From: Methylophilaceae bacterium
Lineage (GTDB): Bacteria; Pseudomonadota; Gammaproteobacteria; Burkholderiales; Methylophilaceae
Length of the DNA stretch: 64,000 nt
Assembly (NCBI GenBank): GCA_028247015.1
Contig: JAOKFJ010000001.1
Location: forward strand, 1-64,000
Direction: 5' to 3'
How positions within the stretch are numbered: position 1 is the stretch's first letter; the number at the start of each line of letters is the position of its first letter. Position numbers and translations under genes: made by a program. This document shows positions 28,348 to 37,480 of this stretch, piece after piece. The notes below the pieces were generated by a model. The model was not told the origin of the DNA. It searched no databases and saw nothing but the letters and a program-made list of their open reading frames with translations.

Positions 28348-28737
28348 ATGATTGGCATACTCTTAGTTACGCATGGTGAAATAGGAAAATCTTTCATAGA
28401 CTGTGCATCACATATACTTGGTAAATCTATCAATTTACTTGAGTGCATCCCAGTAGACCCTAAAAGTAATCTAGAAGAATGTCAGGAATTCATCAATATT
28501 GAAATAAAAAATCTGGATACAGGAACTGGAGTTTTAATCCTAACGGATATTTATGGGGCGACTCCTTCAAATATTTTAAAAAAATTTACTACTCAAGATA
28601 ATGTTGAAGTAATTACAGGGATTAATTTACCAATGCTAATACAAGCAATTACAAATAGAGATGGCAAGCTCTCTCAGGTTACAAGCAAATGCATGCAATC
28701 AGCTGAAGATAGCATTATAAGAATGGATAGTAAATGA
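28348..28737 (+). CDS. PTS mannose-family EIIA-like protein
   Basis: 129-residue EIIA of the mannose type. The phosphoacceptor His lies at residue 9 in 'ILLVTHGEIGKSFIDCA', and 'LILTDIYGATPSNIL' and 'VITGINLPMLIQAI' are family blocks. No EIIB, EIIC or EIID is adjacent, so it is probably part of a regulatory, non-transporting phosphorelay with the next two genes. In related Betaproteobacteria ptsN, hprK and rapZ lie between hpf and this gene; here the gap is 13 bases. Overlaps ptsH by 4 bases (ATGA). Confidence 0.92.
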   Translation: MIGILLVTHGEIGKSFIDCASHILGKSINLLECIPVDPKSNLEECQEFINIEIKNLDTGTGVLILTDIYGATPSNILKKFTTQDNVEVITGINLPMLIQAITNRDGKLSQVTSKCMQSAEDSIIRMDSK

Positions 28738-29003
28738 TAAAGAAAAAAATAAAAATTATTAATAAATTAGGTTTACATGCTAGGGCTTCAAGTAAACTTA
28801 CACAGCTTGCATCGCAATTTAATTCCAAAATATTTATAATAAAAAATAATAAAAAAGTTAATGCAAAAAATATTATGGATATTTTAATGCTCGCTGCGAG
28901 CGTAGATTCAGAAGTTGAAATTGAGGCCAATGGCTCCGATGAGATCGAGGCGATTAAACAAATTGAGAAGCTTTTCCAAAATTATTTTGAGGAGGGTGAA
29001 TAA
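28734..29003 (+). CDS. ptsH: Phosphocarrier protein HPr with Asn at position 46
   Basis: 89 residues. The EI-phosphorylated histidine is His15 in 'NKLGLHARASSKL'. The second regulatory site, normally Ser46 in a 'KSIMGVMML' segment phosphorylated by HPr kinase, reads 'KNIMDILMLAAS': counting from Met1, residue 46 is Asn. Together with the missing hprK this suggests that the serine-kinase branch of the PTS has been lost. Start overlaps the EIIA stop, and the stop overlaps the ptsI start by one base (TAATG). Confidence 0.95.
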   Translation: MIKKKIKIINKLGLHARASSKLTQLASQFNSKIFIIKNNKKVNAKNIMDILMLAASVDSEVEIEANGSDEIEAIKQIEKLFQNYFEEGE

Positions 29004-30727
29004 TGGTATCGTTTAATATTCACGGTGTTCCAGTGTCAAATGGAATTGCTATTGGTACATCTCATTTAGTTTCCAATGCCTTACTAGAAGTTGTACGTTA
29101 TGATATCAAGAATACAAAAATTGATTTTGAAGTTAAAAGATTTAAGAAGGCATTATCTGTAGTAAAAAATGAATTAATCAAAATTAAAAAACAACTTGTA
29201 ATTAATTCTAACTCCCAATTTGCTCCATTTATTGATACTCATTTGATGTTGTTGAGTGATAACAATATATCAAGCGAACCAATTGATAGCATTATAAATG
29301 AGAAATGTAATGCAGAATGGGCAATTAAAATTCAACTAGACCTTATTATTGATAAATTTAATCAGATTGAAGATCCTTACATCAGGGAAAGGAAACATGA
29401 TGTAGTTCAGGTTGCCGAAAGAGTCATCAAGGTGCTTTTGGGTCATCAAAAGCAGAAGATAAAGTTTAAAAATGAAAGTTCAGTTATTTTAGTTGCCCAA
29501 GATATTTCTCCAGCAGATACGCTCCAATTTAAGAAACATAAATATGGAGCATTTATTACAGAAATGGGTGGGGCTAATTCACATACAGCAATTCTTGCAA
29601 GAAGTTTAAATATTCCATCAATCGTTGCCTTACGAAATGCAAAGAAATTAATCAAGAATAATGACACCTTAATTGTTGATGGTAATCAGGGTATTGTTAT
29701 TATTAATCCTAGCACTGCTATTCTTGATGAATATCAATACAAACAGAACCTTTGGGAAATAGAACAAAAAAAACTAATAAAAATTAGAAATGTTAGATGT
29801 AAGACCTTAGGAAATGAAACAATAAAGCTTCTTGCAAATATTGAGGTTCCAGAAGATATTAAATCTGTTAAAGAAAATAATGGTGACGGTATTGGTTTAT
29901 TTCGAACTGAATTTCTATTTATGAATAGAACAACGCTACCTGACGAAGAAGAGCAGTTTAATATTTATAAGTCTGTTGCCAAATCTATGGGAAATCTACC
30001 AGTAGTTATAAGAACTCTAGATTCAGGAGCTGATAAAAATATTTCTGCGGATAACAATAACAAGAATACCTCTGCACTAGGGTTGCGTGCAATTAGACTC
30101 TGTTTATCTGAACCACATCTTTTTACTACTCAATTAAAGGCAATTCTTAGAGCATCAGAGTTTGGTAACATAAGAATTCTTATACCTATGCTTTCTTCAC
30201 TCCAAGAACTAAGACAAACAAAAATGCTGATTGAAAGAGCAAAACAATCTCTTAAAAATTCTAAAATAAAATTTGATAATAAGATTTTAGTAGGTGGTAT
30301 GATTGAAGTTCCAGCGGTTGCCATTAATGCAGATATGTTCGCAAATGAATTGGATTTCTTATCAATTGGAACAAATGATTTAGTCCAATATACACTTGCT
30401 ATTGATCGGACTGATGATAGTGTTTCTCATTTGTATAATTCACTTCACTCTGCAGTTCTTAGGCTAATCGACAACACAATTAAGGCTGGAAAGAAATATG
30501 ACAAAGAAGTCTCAATATGTGGTGAAATGGCTGGTGATCCGAAATTAACAAAATTACTACTTGGAATGGGATTAACAAATTTTTCAATGCATCCTACAAG
30601 CATGCTTACTGTTAAAAAACAAGTTTTATGTTCGGATCCAAAAAAGATAAAAATAAAAGCAAAAAAAATATTAAGGTCTATTGAGCCCGATAATATTGAA
30701 AGCCTAATTCAAGACATTAACAAATAA
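29003..30727 (+). CDS. ptsI: PTS enzyme I (phosphoenolpyruvate-protein phosphotransferase)
   Basis: Transfers phosphate from PEP to HPr. 574 residues, family length. N-terminal HPr-binding/helical domain, the phosphohistidine motif 'EMGGANSHTAILARSLNIP', and the C-terminal PEP-binding barrel with 'GIGLFRTEFLFMNR' and 'LDFLSIGTNDLVQYTLAIDR' and catalytic cysteine in 'VSICGEMAGDP'. All key residues appear intact, so the EI-HPr-EIIA relay should work despite the absence of sugar permease subunits here. Confidence 0.97.
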   Translation: MVSFNIHGVPVSNGIAIGTSHLVSNALLEVVRYDIKNTKIDFEVKRFKKALSVVKNELIKIKKQLVINSNSQFAPFIDTHLMLLSDNNISSEPIDSIINEKCNAEWAIKIQLDLIIDKFNQIEDPYIRERKHDVVQVAERVIKVLLGHQKQKIKFKNESSVILVAQDISPADTLQFKKHKYGAFITEMGGANSHTAILARSLNIPSIVALRNAKKLIKNNDTLIVDGNQGIVIINPSTAILDEYQYKQNLWEIEQKKLIKIRNVRCKTLGNETIKLLANIEVPEDIKSVKENNGDGIGLFRTEFLFMNRTTLPDEEEQFNIYKSVAKSMGNLPVVIRTLDSGADKNISADNNNKNTSALGLRAIRLCLSEPHLFTTQLKAILRASEFGNIRILIPMLSSLQELRQTKMLIERAKQSLKNSKIKFDNKILVGGMIEVPAVAINADMFANELDFLSIGTNDLVQYTLAIDRTDDSVSHLYNSLHSAVLRLIDNTIKAGKKYDKEVSICGEMAGDPKLTKLLLGMGLTNFSMHPTSMLTVKKQVLCSDPKKIKIKAKKILRSIEPDNIESLIQDINK

Positions 30728-30741
30728 AAAAATAGGATAGT

Positions 30742-32778
30742 ATGAATAATAAATCTAACAACCCATTACTCGAAAGGAATTTACTTCCTTTATTCTCCCG
30801 AATTAAGCCTCAACATATTTCACCAGCTATTGACACAATATTAGAAAACAATAGGGAGAAAATATTACAGATTGAAAATTTTTCAGGAAAATTATTATGG
30901 GAAAATTTTATAGAGCCCCTACAAAAGTGTGATGAAAGCCTGAGTAGAGCTTGGTCCCAAGTAAATCATTTAAATGCAGTATTAAATAGTAAAGATTTAA
31001 GGAGCGAATATAATAAAAATCTTTTGAAAATTACAAATTATTACTCTGAAATATCTCAAAATGAGACAATTTATAAGAAATTTAAGCAACTTAAAAGCTC
31101 TCCAGAATATAAATTATTTAATGATGCAAAAAAAAAGGTCGTTGATGATGAATTACTAGGCTTCGAGCTTGGAGGAGTTGATCTACCGGCTACCAAAAAA
31201 AGTGAATACAAAAGAATTAAGGAAGAACTCTCTTCACTAACTTCAAAATTTGAAGAAAATCTTCTAGATGCAACAAATAATTTTCAACTTCATATTACTG
31301 ACCCTATAAAAATAAGTGGATTACCTGAAGACATTATTGTCATGGTAAAAAATAATGCTGAGCAAAAAAATTTAAATGGTTGGTTATTCACTTTAGACTT
31401 TCCTTGTTATATACCAACCTTACAATATGCAGATGATAGAGAATTAAGAAAGGAAATGTATCACGCATATGCGACAAAGGCTTCCGATCTAGGTGAGCCA
31501 TTGTTAGATAATACTAAGAATATTAATGATATTTTAAACCTCAAATCTAAACTAGCCAAAATGCTTAATTATTCAGATTATGCCGCCATGTCACTAAAAA
31601 CTAAAATGGCAAAATCTAGCAATGATGTTACGGAATTTTTATATGATTTAGCTTTTAAAGCAAAATCATCGGCAAAAAAAGATATGCGTGATTTATCTAA
31701 TGAAGCATCTAAAAATGGTATAAAAAATATTGAAGCGTGGGATGTTGCTTATTTTTCTGAAAAAATTAAACAACAAAAATTTAATTTTTCCGATCAGGAA
31801 ATTAAAAACTTTTTCCCAAAAGATAAAGTTCTTATGGGTCTTTTTAATATTGTTGAGAAAATTTACAATATATATATAACTCCAAAAAAAGCTGACACTT
31901 GGAGTAATCTTGTTGAATTCTATGAAATTAGAGGTGAAGACGATAATTTAATTGGACAATTTTACTTGGATTTATATGCTCGAAAAAATAAGCGAGGTGG
32001 TGCCTGGATGGATGAAGCTATTTCAAAGTATAAATTTGTGGATGAATCATCTTTACCTGTTGCCTATCTGACCTGCAATTTCTCTACTCCAATAAAGGGA
32101 AGTGTATCGACTTTTACTCATGATGAGGTTATTACTTTATTTCATGAGTTTGGGCATGGACTTCATCATTTACTTACTGAAATTAATGAATATAGCGTCT
32201 CGGGGATTAAGGGGGTTGAATGGGATGCTGTTGAATTACCAAGTCAATTTATGGAGAATTTTTGTTGGGAATGGTCAGTTGTTCAGAATATGTCAGAACA
32301 TTCTACTAACAAGTCATCTATGCCAAAGGCACTATTTGATAAACTGCATTCATCAAAGAATTTTCAGTCTGGAATGCAAACATTAAGGCAGGTTGAATTT
32401 GCTTTATTTGATATAACTTTGCATAGTTCCTATGATCCTTCCTTAAACAATGTTTTAGATATTTTGGATAATATAAGGAACAAAATTGCAGTTATCAAAC
32501 CTCCCTCTTGGAATAGATTCCCACATAGTTTTTCTCATATATTTGCTGGTGGCTACGCTGCGGGTTACTATAGCTATAAATGGGCAGAAGTTCTTTCTGC
32601 CGATGCATATAGCCTATTTGAAGAAAATGGAGTAATTTCACCCATTATTGGAAAATCTTTTAGGCAAGAGATTCTAGGGAGAGGGGGTTCAAGACCAGCC
32701 CTTGATTCATTTATTGCCTTCCGCGGTCGAGAACCAAAAATTGATGCTCTTCTTAAACATTCTGGGCTAAGTCAATAA
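30742..32778 (+). CDS. prlC: Oligopeptidase A (M3 family)
   Basis: Cytoplasmic zinc metallopeptidase that degrades signal peptides and small oligopeptides. 678 residues, standard length. The zinc motif 'VITLFHEFGHGLHHLL' (HEFGH) and downstream glutamate in 'WDAVELPSQFMENFCWE' are present, with substrate-binding 'FAGGYAAGYYSYKWAEV'. Follows ptsI by 14 bases and precedes the exonuclease III gene by one base, so likely the same transcript. Confidence 0.96.
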   Translation: MNNKSNNPLLERNLLPLFSRIKPQHISPAIDTILENNREKILQIENFSGKLLWENFIEPLQKCDESLSRAWSQVNHLNAVLNSKDLRSEYNKNLLKITNYYSEISQNETIYKKFKQLKSSPEYKLFNDAKKKVVDDELLGFELGGVDLPATKKSEYKRIKEELSSLTSKFEENLLDATNNFQLHITDPIKISGLPEDIIVMVKNNAEQKNLNGWLFTLDFPCYIPTLQYADDRELRKEMYHAYATKASDLGEPLLDNTKNINDILNLKSKLAKMLNYSDYAAMSLKTKMAKSSNDVTEFLYDLAFKAKSSAKKDMRDLSNEASKNGIKNIEAWDVAYFSEKIKQQKFNFSDQEIKNFFPKDKVLMGLFNIVEKIYNIYITPKKADTWSNLVEFYEIRGEDDNLIGQFYLDLYARKNKRGGAWMDEAISKYKFVDESSLPVAYLTCNFSTPIKGSVSTFTHDEVITLFHEFGHGLHHLLTEINEYSVSGIKGVEWDAVELPSQFMENFCWEWSVVQNMSEHSTNKSSMPKALFDKLHSSKNFQSGMQTLRQVEFALFDITLHSSYDPSLNNVLDILDNIRNKIAVIKPPSWNRFPHSFSHIFAGGYAAGYYSYKWAEVLSADAYSLFEENGVISPIIGKSFRQEILGRGGSRPALDSFIAFRGREPKIDALLKHSGLSQ

Positions 32779-32779
32779 A

Positions 32780-33556
32780 TTGAAAATAGCAACCTGGAAC
32801 GTAAACTCATTAAATGTAAGGCTACCACATGTTATAAGTTGGTTAACAGAAAATCAGCCTGATATTCTATGTTTACAGGAAACAAAACAAGTTAATGAAA
32901 AATTTGAACATGATGCATTTAGTGCTATTGGTTACCACTCTTATCACAATGGTCAGAAGACTTATAATGGAGTAGCTATTATTTCAAAGAAAGAATTAAA
33001 TAACATTAATTTTAATCTTCCAAATTTTGAAGACCCACAGAGGAGAATTATTTCAGGAATATTGACTAATAATAATGAGAGTATTTATATAGTTTCTGCC
33101 TATATCCCTAATGGGCAAGCAGTTGATTCTGATAAGTTTATTTATAAAATGAACTGGTTAAATAAATTTTCTGAATGGGTAGAAAAACTTACTAAAAAAT
33201 ATGATGAAATTATTCTTACTGGAGATTTTAACATCGCCCCTGAGGATAATGACTGTCATGACCCAGATGCATGGATTGGGCAAAACCTTGTGTCACCTGG
33301 CGAAAGGGAAGCCTTTAAAAATATTCTTAAAATTGGTTTTCATGATTCCTATAGAAAAATTAATCCAGATCTTAAGGAGTATTCCTGGTGGGATTATCGA
33401 ATGGCTGGTTTTAGAAGAAATCTAGGTATGCGCATAGATCATATTTTAGTCACAACAAAGATGGTGCCAAATATTACACATTCATATATTGATAAAAAAC
33501 CAAGGAAATTAGAACGGCCATCAGACCATACCCCGGTAGTGACAGAGATTTACTAA
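32780..33556 (+). CDS. xth: Exodeoxyribonuclease III / AP endonuclease
   Basis: 258-residue EEP-family nuclease for base-excision repair. Motifs: 'KIATWNVNSLNVRL', catalytic Glu in 'CLQETKQVNEKF', 'ILTGDFNIAPEDNDCHDPDAW', and the C-terminal 'LERPSDHTPVVTEI'. The start is a TTG codon one base after the prlC stop; initiating at TTG gives exactly the conserved N terminus (KIATWN), so this unusual start is convincing. Stop codon is back-to-back with ntrX, with no room for a terminator. Confidence 0.95.
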   Translation: MKIATWNVNSLNVRLPHVISWLTENQPDILCLQETKQVNEKFEHDAFSAIGYHSYHNGQKTYNGVAIISKKELNNINFNLPNFEDPQRRIISGILTNNNESIYIVSAYIPNGQAVDSDKFIYKMNWLNKFSEWVEKLTKKYDEIILTGDFNIAPEDNDCHDPDAWIGQNLVSPGEREAFKNILKIGFHDSYRKINPDLKEYSWWDYRMAGFRRNLGMRIDHILVTTKMVPNITHSYIDKKPRKLERPSDHTPVVTEIY

Positions 33557-34795
33557 TTATTTAATTTTAATATTTAATTGCTTTAATTTTCTGTATAAAT
33601 GAGTCCTCTCAACTCCAGATTTTTTTGATAACTCAGTAACTGATATTTTAGAATTAATGTGAAATTCAAAATATTTTCTTTCAAATTCTTCTCGAGCATC
33701 TTTAAGGACTAAGCTATATAAATTATTATTTTCTATCTTGATATCAGCGATAAAGTTATTCGGACTAGCAACTGAAGTTTCTGAAAAATTAAGATCATCA
33801 GCCGTTATAGTCTCTGTATCAGTATTCTGTATGAGATTTACAATAAATTGGTCCAAAATATCAATTTGAAGAAAATCAGATTTAAGTCTCATTGTATTTA
33901 AAGCAGAAGTATCAAATTCCTTATACCCAATATTAATATTTTTTGATAAATAATAATTTAATATTAAATTTGAAAATTCAGAGATCATATCTATATCATT
34001 ATCAATTGGCATTTTAATGAAATGATTATCAAATAACCATTCATTAGCTACTAGTTTTTTTAGTGTATTTATATCTTCATCTATAATAATGACTTTAATT
34101 TTTTTATTAATTAATAGATTAATTACTTCTCTTAATTCAGTTAAATCATAATTTGATAGGTCACTAAATTTTTTAATTAATAAGGCCGTTTTTCCTTTTT
34201 CCTGGATTTTATTAATCAGAAGTGAATCTAGTTTATTTTTTGAATCGTACACAGAGAAATTATTTCCTAGTAAAAATTCAATGCAAACATTCAAAAAATT
34301 ACCTTCTTTTCCCTCAATAAGAATTAAGTTTTCTTTCTTTAGGTCTTTAAGTCTTTGTCTTAATATTTTGATAACAGGGCTTTCAACATCATTAATAAAA
34401 CTAATATCTAGTTTAGTTATATGAATAGATTTTTTAAGTGCCAATGATATTGTTTTTAGTAATTTTTGGAGTGAAATTGGTTTTTCAAGAAAATCAAAAG
34501 CTCCAATTTTTGTTGCTTCTATTGCAGTATCAATAGTTCCATGTCCTGACATCATAATTACTGGGCAGTTAATTTCCTTATCTTTAGCCCATTGTTTTAA
34601 GAGTGATATCCCATCACAATCTGGCATCCATATATCTAGAAGAATTAGATCGAAACGAATTTTACTTTTAATTTCTCTTGCTTTTACGGCATTTTCAGCT
34701 ACAACTACTTCAAACCCTTCATCCTTAATAATGTCAGACAGTGATTCTCTTATATCTTCTTCATCATCAATAATTAATATTTTAGCTTTTGTCAT
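33557..34795 (-). CDS. ntrX: NtrX-like response regulator with degenerate AAA+ domain
   Basis: 412 residues. Receiver domain (1-120) with acidic pair 'LIIDDEEDIRESL', phosphoacceptor Asp54 in 'ILLDIWMPDCDG' and 'VIMMSGHGT'. The central region (about 130-330) aligns in position with the sigma-54 activator ATPase but lacks Walker A ('LILIEGKEGNFLNV' stands where GESGTGKE would be), GAFTGA and Walker B. The C-terminal Fis-type HTH 'TELSKKSGVERTHLYRKLKQL' is intact. It probably binds DNA under control of NtrY without acting as a sigma-54 activator. Follows ntrY with 1-base spacing. Confidence 0.88.
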   Translation of the reverse strand: MTKAKILIIDDEEDIRESLSDIIKDEGFEVVVAENAVKAREIKSKIRFDLILLDIWMPDCDGISLLKQWAKDKEINCPVIMMSGHGTIDTAIEATKIGAFDFLEKPISLQKLLKTISLALKKSIHITKLDISFINDVESPVIKILRQRLKDLKKENLILIEGKEGNFLNVCIEFLLGNNFSVYDSKNKLDSLLINKIQEKGKTALLIKKFSDLSNYDLTELREVINLLINKKIKVIIIDEDINTLKKLVANEWLFDNHFIKMPIDNDIDMISEFSNLILNYYLSKNINIGYKEFDTSALNTMRLKSDFLQIDILDQFIVNLIQNTDTETITADDLNFSETSVASPNNFIADIKIENNNLYSLVLKDAREEFERKYFEFHINSKISVTELSKKSGVERTHLYRKLKQLNIKIK

Positions 34796-34796
34796 G

Positions 34797-36908
34797 TTAT
34801 TTCTTAGGTAACTTTACAGATACACTTGTTCCTTTATTTTTATTTCTTCTTATATCAATTTTTCCGGAATGTTCTTCTATGATCTTATTTACGATTGCAA
34901 GTCCAAGGCCTGTTCCAGTCGCCTTTGATGTAACGTATGGTTCAAATATTCTACTCATAAGTTCTTTAGAGATCCCCATTCCATTATCCTCAATTGTAAA
35001 TGAAACCCAATTAATATCTTCAACTATATCAATAATTATTTCAGGATTCTTTTCTTTTGCTAATCCATCTTTTGCATTCTCAACTAAATTTATTATAACT
35101 TGTCGTATTTTGTTTTCATCAGCTTTTATTAATATTATTTTATTCGTTACATTGAGTGTAATTTTAATTGTAGTGGACTGATACAATTCGATAATATTCT
35201 CAAGGAGAACTACTAAATTAAATGCTTTAATATTTTTGGCTGTAGGCCTAGAATATTCTGAGAATTCATTTACCATTGTCTTAAGAGCCTGTACTTGATT
35301 TACAATAGTTAAAGTTGATTTCTTTAGCATTATCAAGTCTTCATCACTTAGCTTATCCTTTAATTTATGCTCAATCCTCTCAGCAGATAATTGAATTGGG
35401 GTAAGAGGATTCTTTATTTCATGGGCCAATCTTCTAGCTATTTCTGACCATGCTTGACTTCTCTGACCTTTTGTTAATTCTGATATATCGTCTATAACTA
35501 ATATGTATGAAATATTTTTTTCTCTTTTCAGTGGTGTTATTTGAATTCGAATTATTTCTTCATTATCTTTATTTTTAGTATTAAACTCAAAGCTCTCCTC
35601 TTTTAGAAATGGCTTTGAAAATATTATTGTATTTAGCTTTTTAATAATAGGCTGGTAAATTTTATTTTTTGATATTTCATGAGTAAATCTCACTCCTGTC
35701 ATGTTTATTTTTTTAAATTTAATTATTTTAGATGCTGTAATATTATGAAGCCTAACTACGTTGTTACTATCCAACACAATTACTCCAGATGATAAATGAG
35801 TTAAAATTGTGTCTAGGAAAGCCCTAGCTATTTCTAATCGTTCTCTGCTTTTTTCTGAACTGTTTGTTGCATCATTTAGCTTTACTGTCATGCTGTTAAA
35901 CGATTTAACAAGTAGCCCTAGTTCATCCTTACTATTTTCTGGAATTGTTTTATTATATTTCCCTTTCGCTATTTGTCTCGTCGCTTCAGCTAATAATGAT
36001 ATCGGTTCTGAGATTCTTCGACTAATAACAAACGAGGCTGCAACTGCAGATAGAATTGCAAGAAGTAATACTAGCGTTAAAGTCATTGTATATATTATTT
36101 TCAATGAGCTTCTACTGTATGCAAGCGTTTGATAGTCTTCGTATACTGATTCAACAGATAATGCTATATCAGATATTGATTCAGGTATTGGCTGGGTTAT
36201 CTGGATTATTTTTTCTGGCTTTAATAATTCTTTACGAGGAATTGGCACATATGCTTTCATGAAGATCTTCCCATCTATTTCCTCAATTTTTCCAAAGAAA
36301 CCCTCTGAGGCACGTATTAAATCTTCTTGTTTTGGAAGGACTGGTAAACGAGTTTCATATTCTCCTGAAACACTATATATTTTAGAATTTGTACCAATGA
36401 TAACTGCCTCTTGAATTGAGAATTTTTCTCTCAAATCATTTAATATTTCTGAACTTGATGATTCATCAGTTGCACCAATTGAATATGCCATGCTCTTAGA
36501 TTTTAATTCAATATCTTTTAATAGAATATCTAGCGTTTTCTGGCCAAGGCTTAATCCACCTTGAAGTGCTGATTCTACTTGAACATTAAACCATGACTCA
36601 ATTGACTTTGTTAAAAAACTTACTGATGCTAAATAAACTATTGTTACTGGAATAATAACAACAGTTGCAAATGATAAAACAAGCCTCATCGTTAATCTAC
36701 TTCCTACAATTTCTTTTTTAACATTTTGGAGTAACTTTATTATCTGAATTGTAATGAGAACAACTAATGAACAAACAAAAATGATATTAAAAATTAGTAG
36801 CAGCCTAAATGTATCACTCGATACTAATTCAGAATTTGATAGAGATTTTGCTAATAAAATTAATAACGCTATTCCAATAAAAGCAACAGTGGTAATTATA
36901 TATCTCAA
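34797..36908 (-). CDS. ntrY: NtrY-like membrane sensor histidine kinase
   Basis: 703 residues. N-terminal transmembrane segments, an extracytoplasmic sensor region (about 110-275), a further helix, HAMP ('RISEPISLLAEATRQIAKGKY'), a PAS-like segment ('SGVIVLDSNNVVRLHNITA'), HisKA with phospho-His in 'ARRLAHEIKNPLTPIQLSAE', and HATPase with 'NLVENAKDGL', 'DNGMGIS' and 'TGLGLAIVNKI'. The kinase looks functional. TTG start overlapping the stop of the DUF4390 gene (TTGA). Related NtrY proteins respond to redox or nitrogen; the signal here is not known. Confidence 0.94.
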   Translation of the reverse strand: MRYIITTVAFIGIALLILLAKSLSNSELVSSDTFRLLLIFNIIFVCSLVVLITIQIIKLLQNVKKEIVGSRLTMRLVLSFATVVIIPVTIVYLASVSFLTKSIESWFNVQVESALQGGLSLGQKTLDILLKDIELKSKSMAYSIGATDESSSSEILNDLREKFSIQEAVIIGTNSKIYSVSGEYETRLPVLPKQEDLIRASEGFFGKIEEIDGKIFMKAYVPIPRKELLKPEKIIQITQPIPESISDIALSVESVYEDYQTLAYSRSSLKIIYTMTLTLVLLLAILSAVAASFVISRRISEPISLLAEATRQIAKGKYNKTIPENSKDELGLLVKSFNSMTVKLNDATNSSEKSRERLEIARAFLDTILTHLSSGVIVLDSNNVVRLHNITASKIIKFKKINMTGVRFTHEISKNKIYQPIIKKLNTIIFSKPFLKEESFEFNTKNKDNEEIIRIQITPLKREKNISYILVIDDISELTKGQRSQAWSEIARRLAHEIKNPLTPIQLSAERIEHKLKDKLSDEDLIMLKKSTLTIVNQVQALKTMVNEFSEYSRPTAKNIKAFNLVVLLENIIELYQSTTIKITLNVTNKIILIKADENKIRQVIINLVENAKDGLAKEKNPEIIIDIVEDINWVSFTIEDNGMGISKELMSRIFEPYVTSKATGTGLGLAIVNKIIEEHSGKIDIRRNKNKGTSVSVKLPKK

Positions 36909-37480
36909 TTTAATTCACCTATCTCATATTTTATTAACTCAGACTCTACGTTCCATGATTTATCATTAAAGTTAATTTGTAGCGCTTTTGGTAAATACTT
37001 TTTATCTAATTTAGTTTTTAACTCCAACGTACCTTCCTTTAAATCAATACTAGGACCGATATCCCATTTCTCTATATATGATAATTTTTTAATAGCATCA
37101 TCAATGTTACTAAAATAACTCTTTTGGTCATTCATGTCACTCACCATGTATTTTTGCAATAAACTTTTATACTTTAATTCAAAGTGATATTCCTTTAATA
37201 ATATAAGACGATTAAACCCATATTTATTCTTTTGTGAAATTTTTGCAGTTACTAAGAAGTGAAATGGAATTCCTTTACTTAATGCATCCCTAGCTTCTGA
37301 AAGCAGTGATATAGATTGGTAATAACTTAGAAAGTAATGTCCCTGTTTATAATCTAAACTAATATCCTTAGTTTCAATTATTTGCTCCATTGAGTAAGCA
37401 TAAATTGAGAATAAAACTATATATATTAAAGCTAATTTATTACTAATTTTTTTCAAGTAATGCATAAAATAATCCATCAT
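36905..37480 (-). CDS. DUF4390 domain-containing protein
   Basis: 191 residues from the first ATG; an internal Met at 37465 ('MHYLKKISNKLALIYIV') is an equally good start and leaves a tidy signal peptide or anchor (hydrophobic 12-25). The rest is a beta-rich domain with 'FHFLVTAKISQKNKYGFNRL' and an even spacing of charged residues. DUF4390 genes sit between rsmB and ntrY in many Betaproteobacteria, as here. No biochemical role is established; a periplasmic accessory to NtrY is a guess from position. Confidence 0.82.
   Translation of the reverse strand: MMDYFMHYLKKISNKLALIYIVLFSIYAYSMEQIIETKDISLDYKQGHYFLSYYQSISLLSEARDALSKGIPFHFLVTAKISQKNKYGFNRLILLKEYHFELKYKSLLQKYMVSDMNDQKSYFSNIDDAIKKLSYIEKWDIGPSIDLKEGTLELKTKLDKKYLPKALQINFNDKSWNVESELIKYEIGELN

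Noticed and set aside
34789-35181. 130-aa plus-strand ORF at the ntrY end
   Set aside because: Antisense to the conserved kinase ATPase domain; no independent support.
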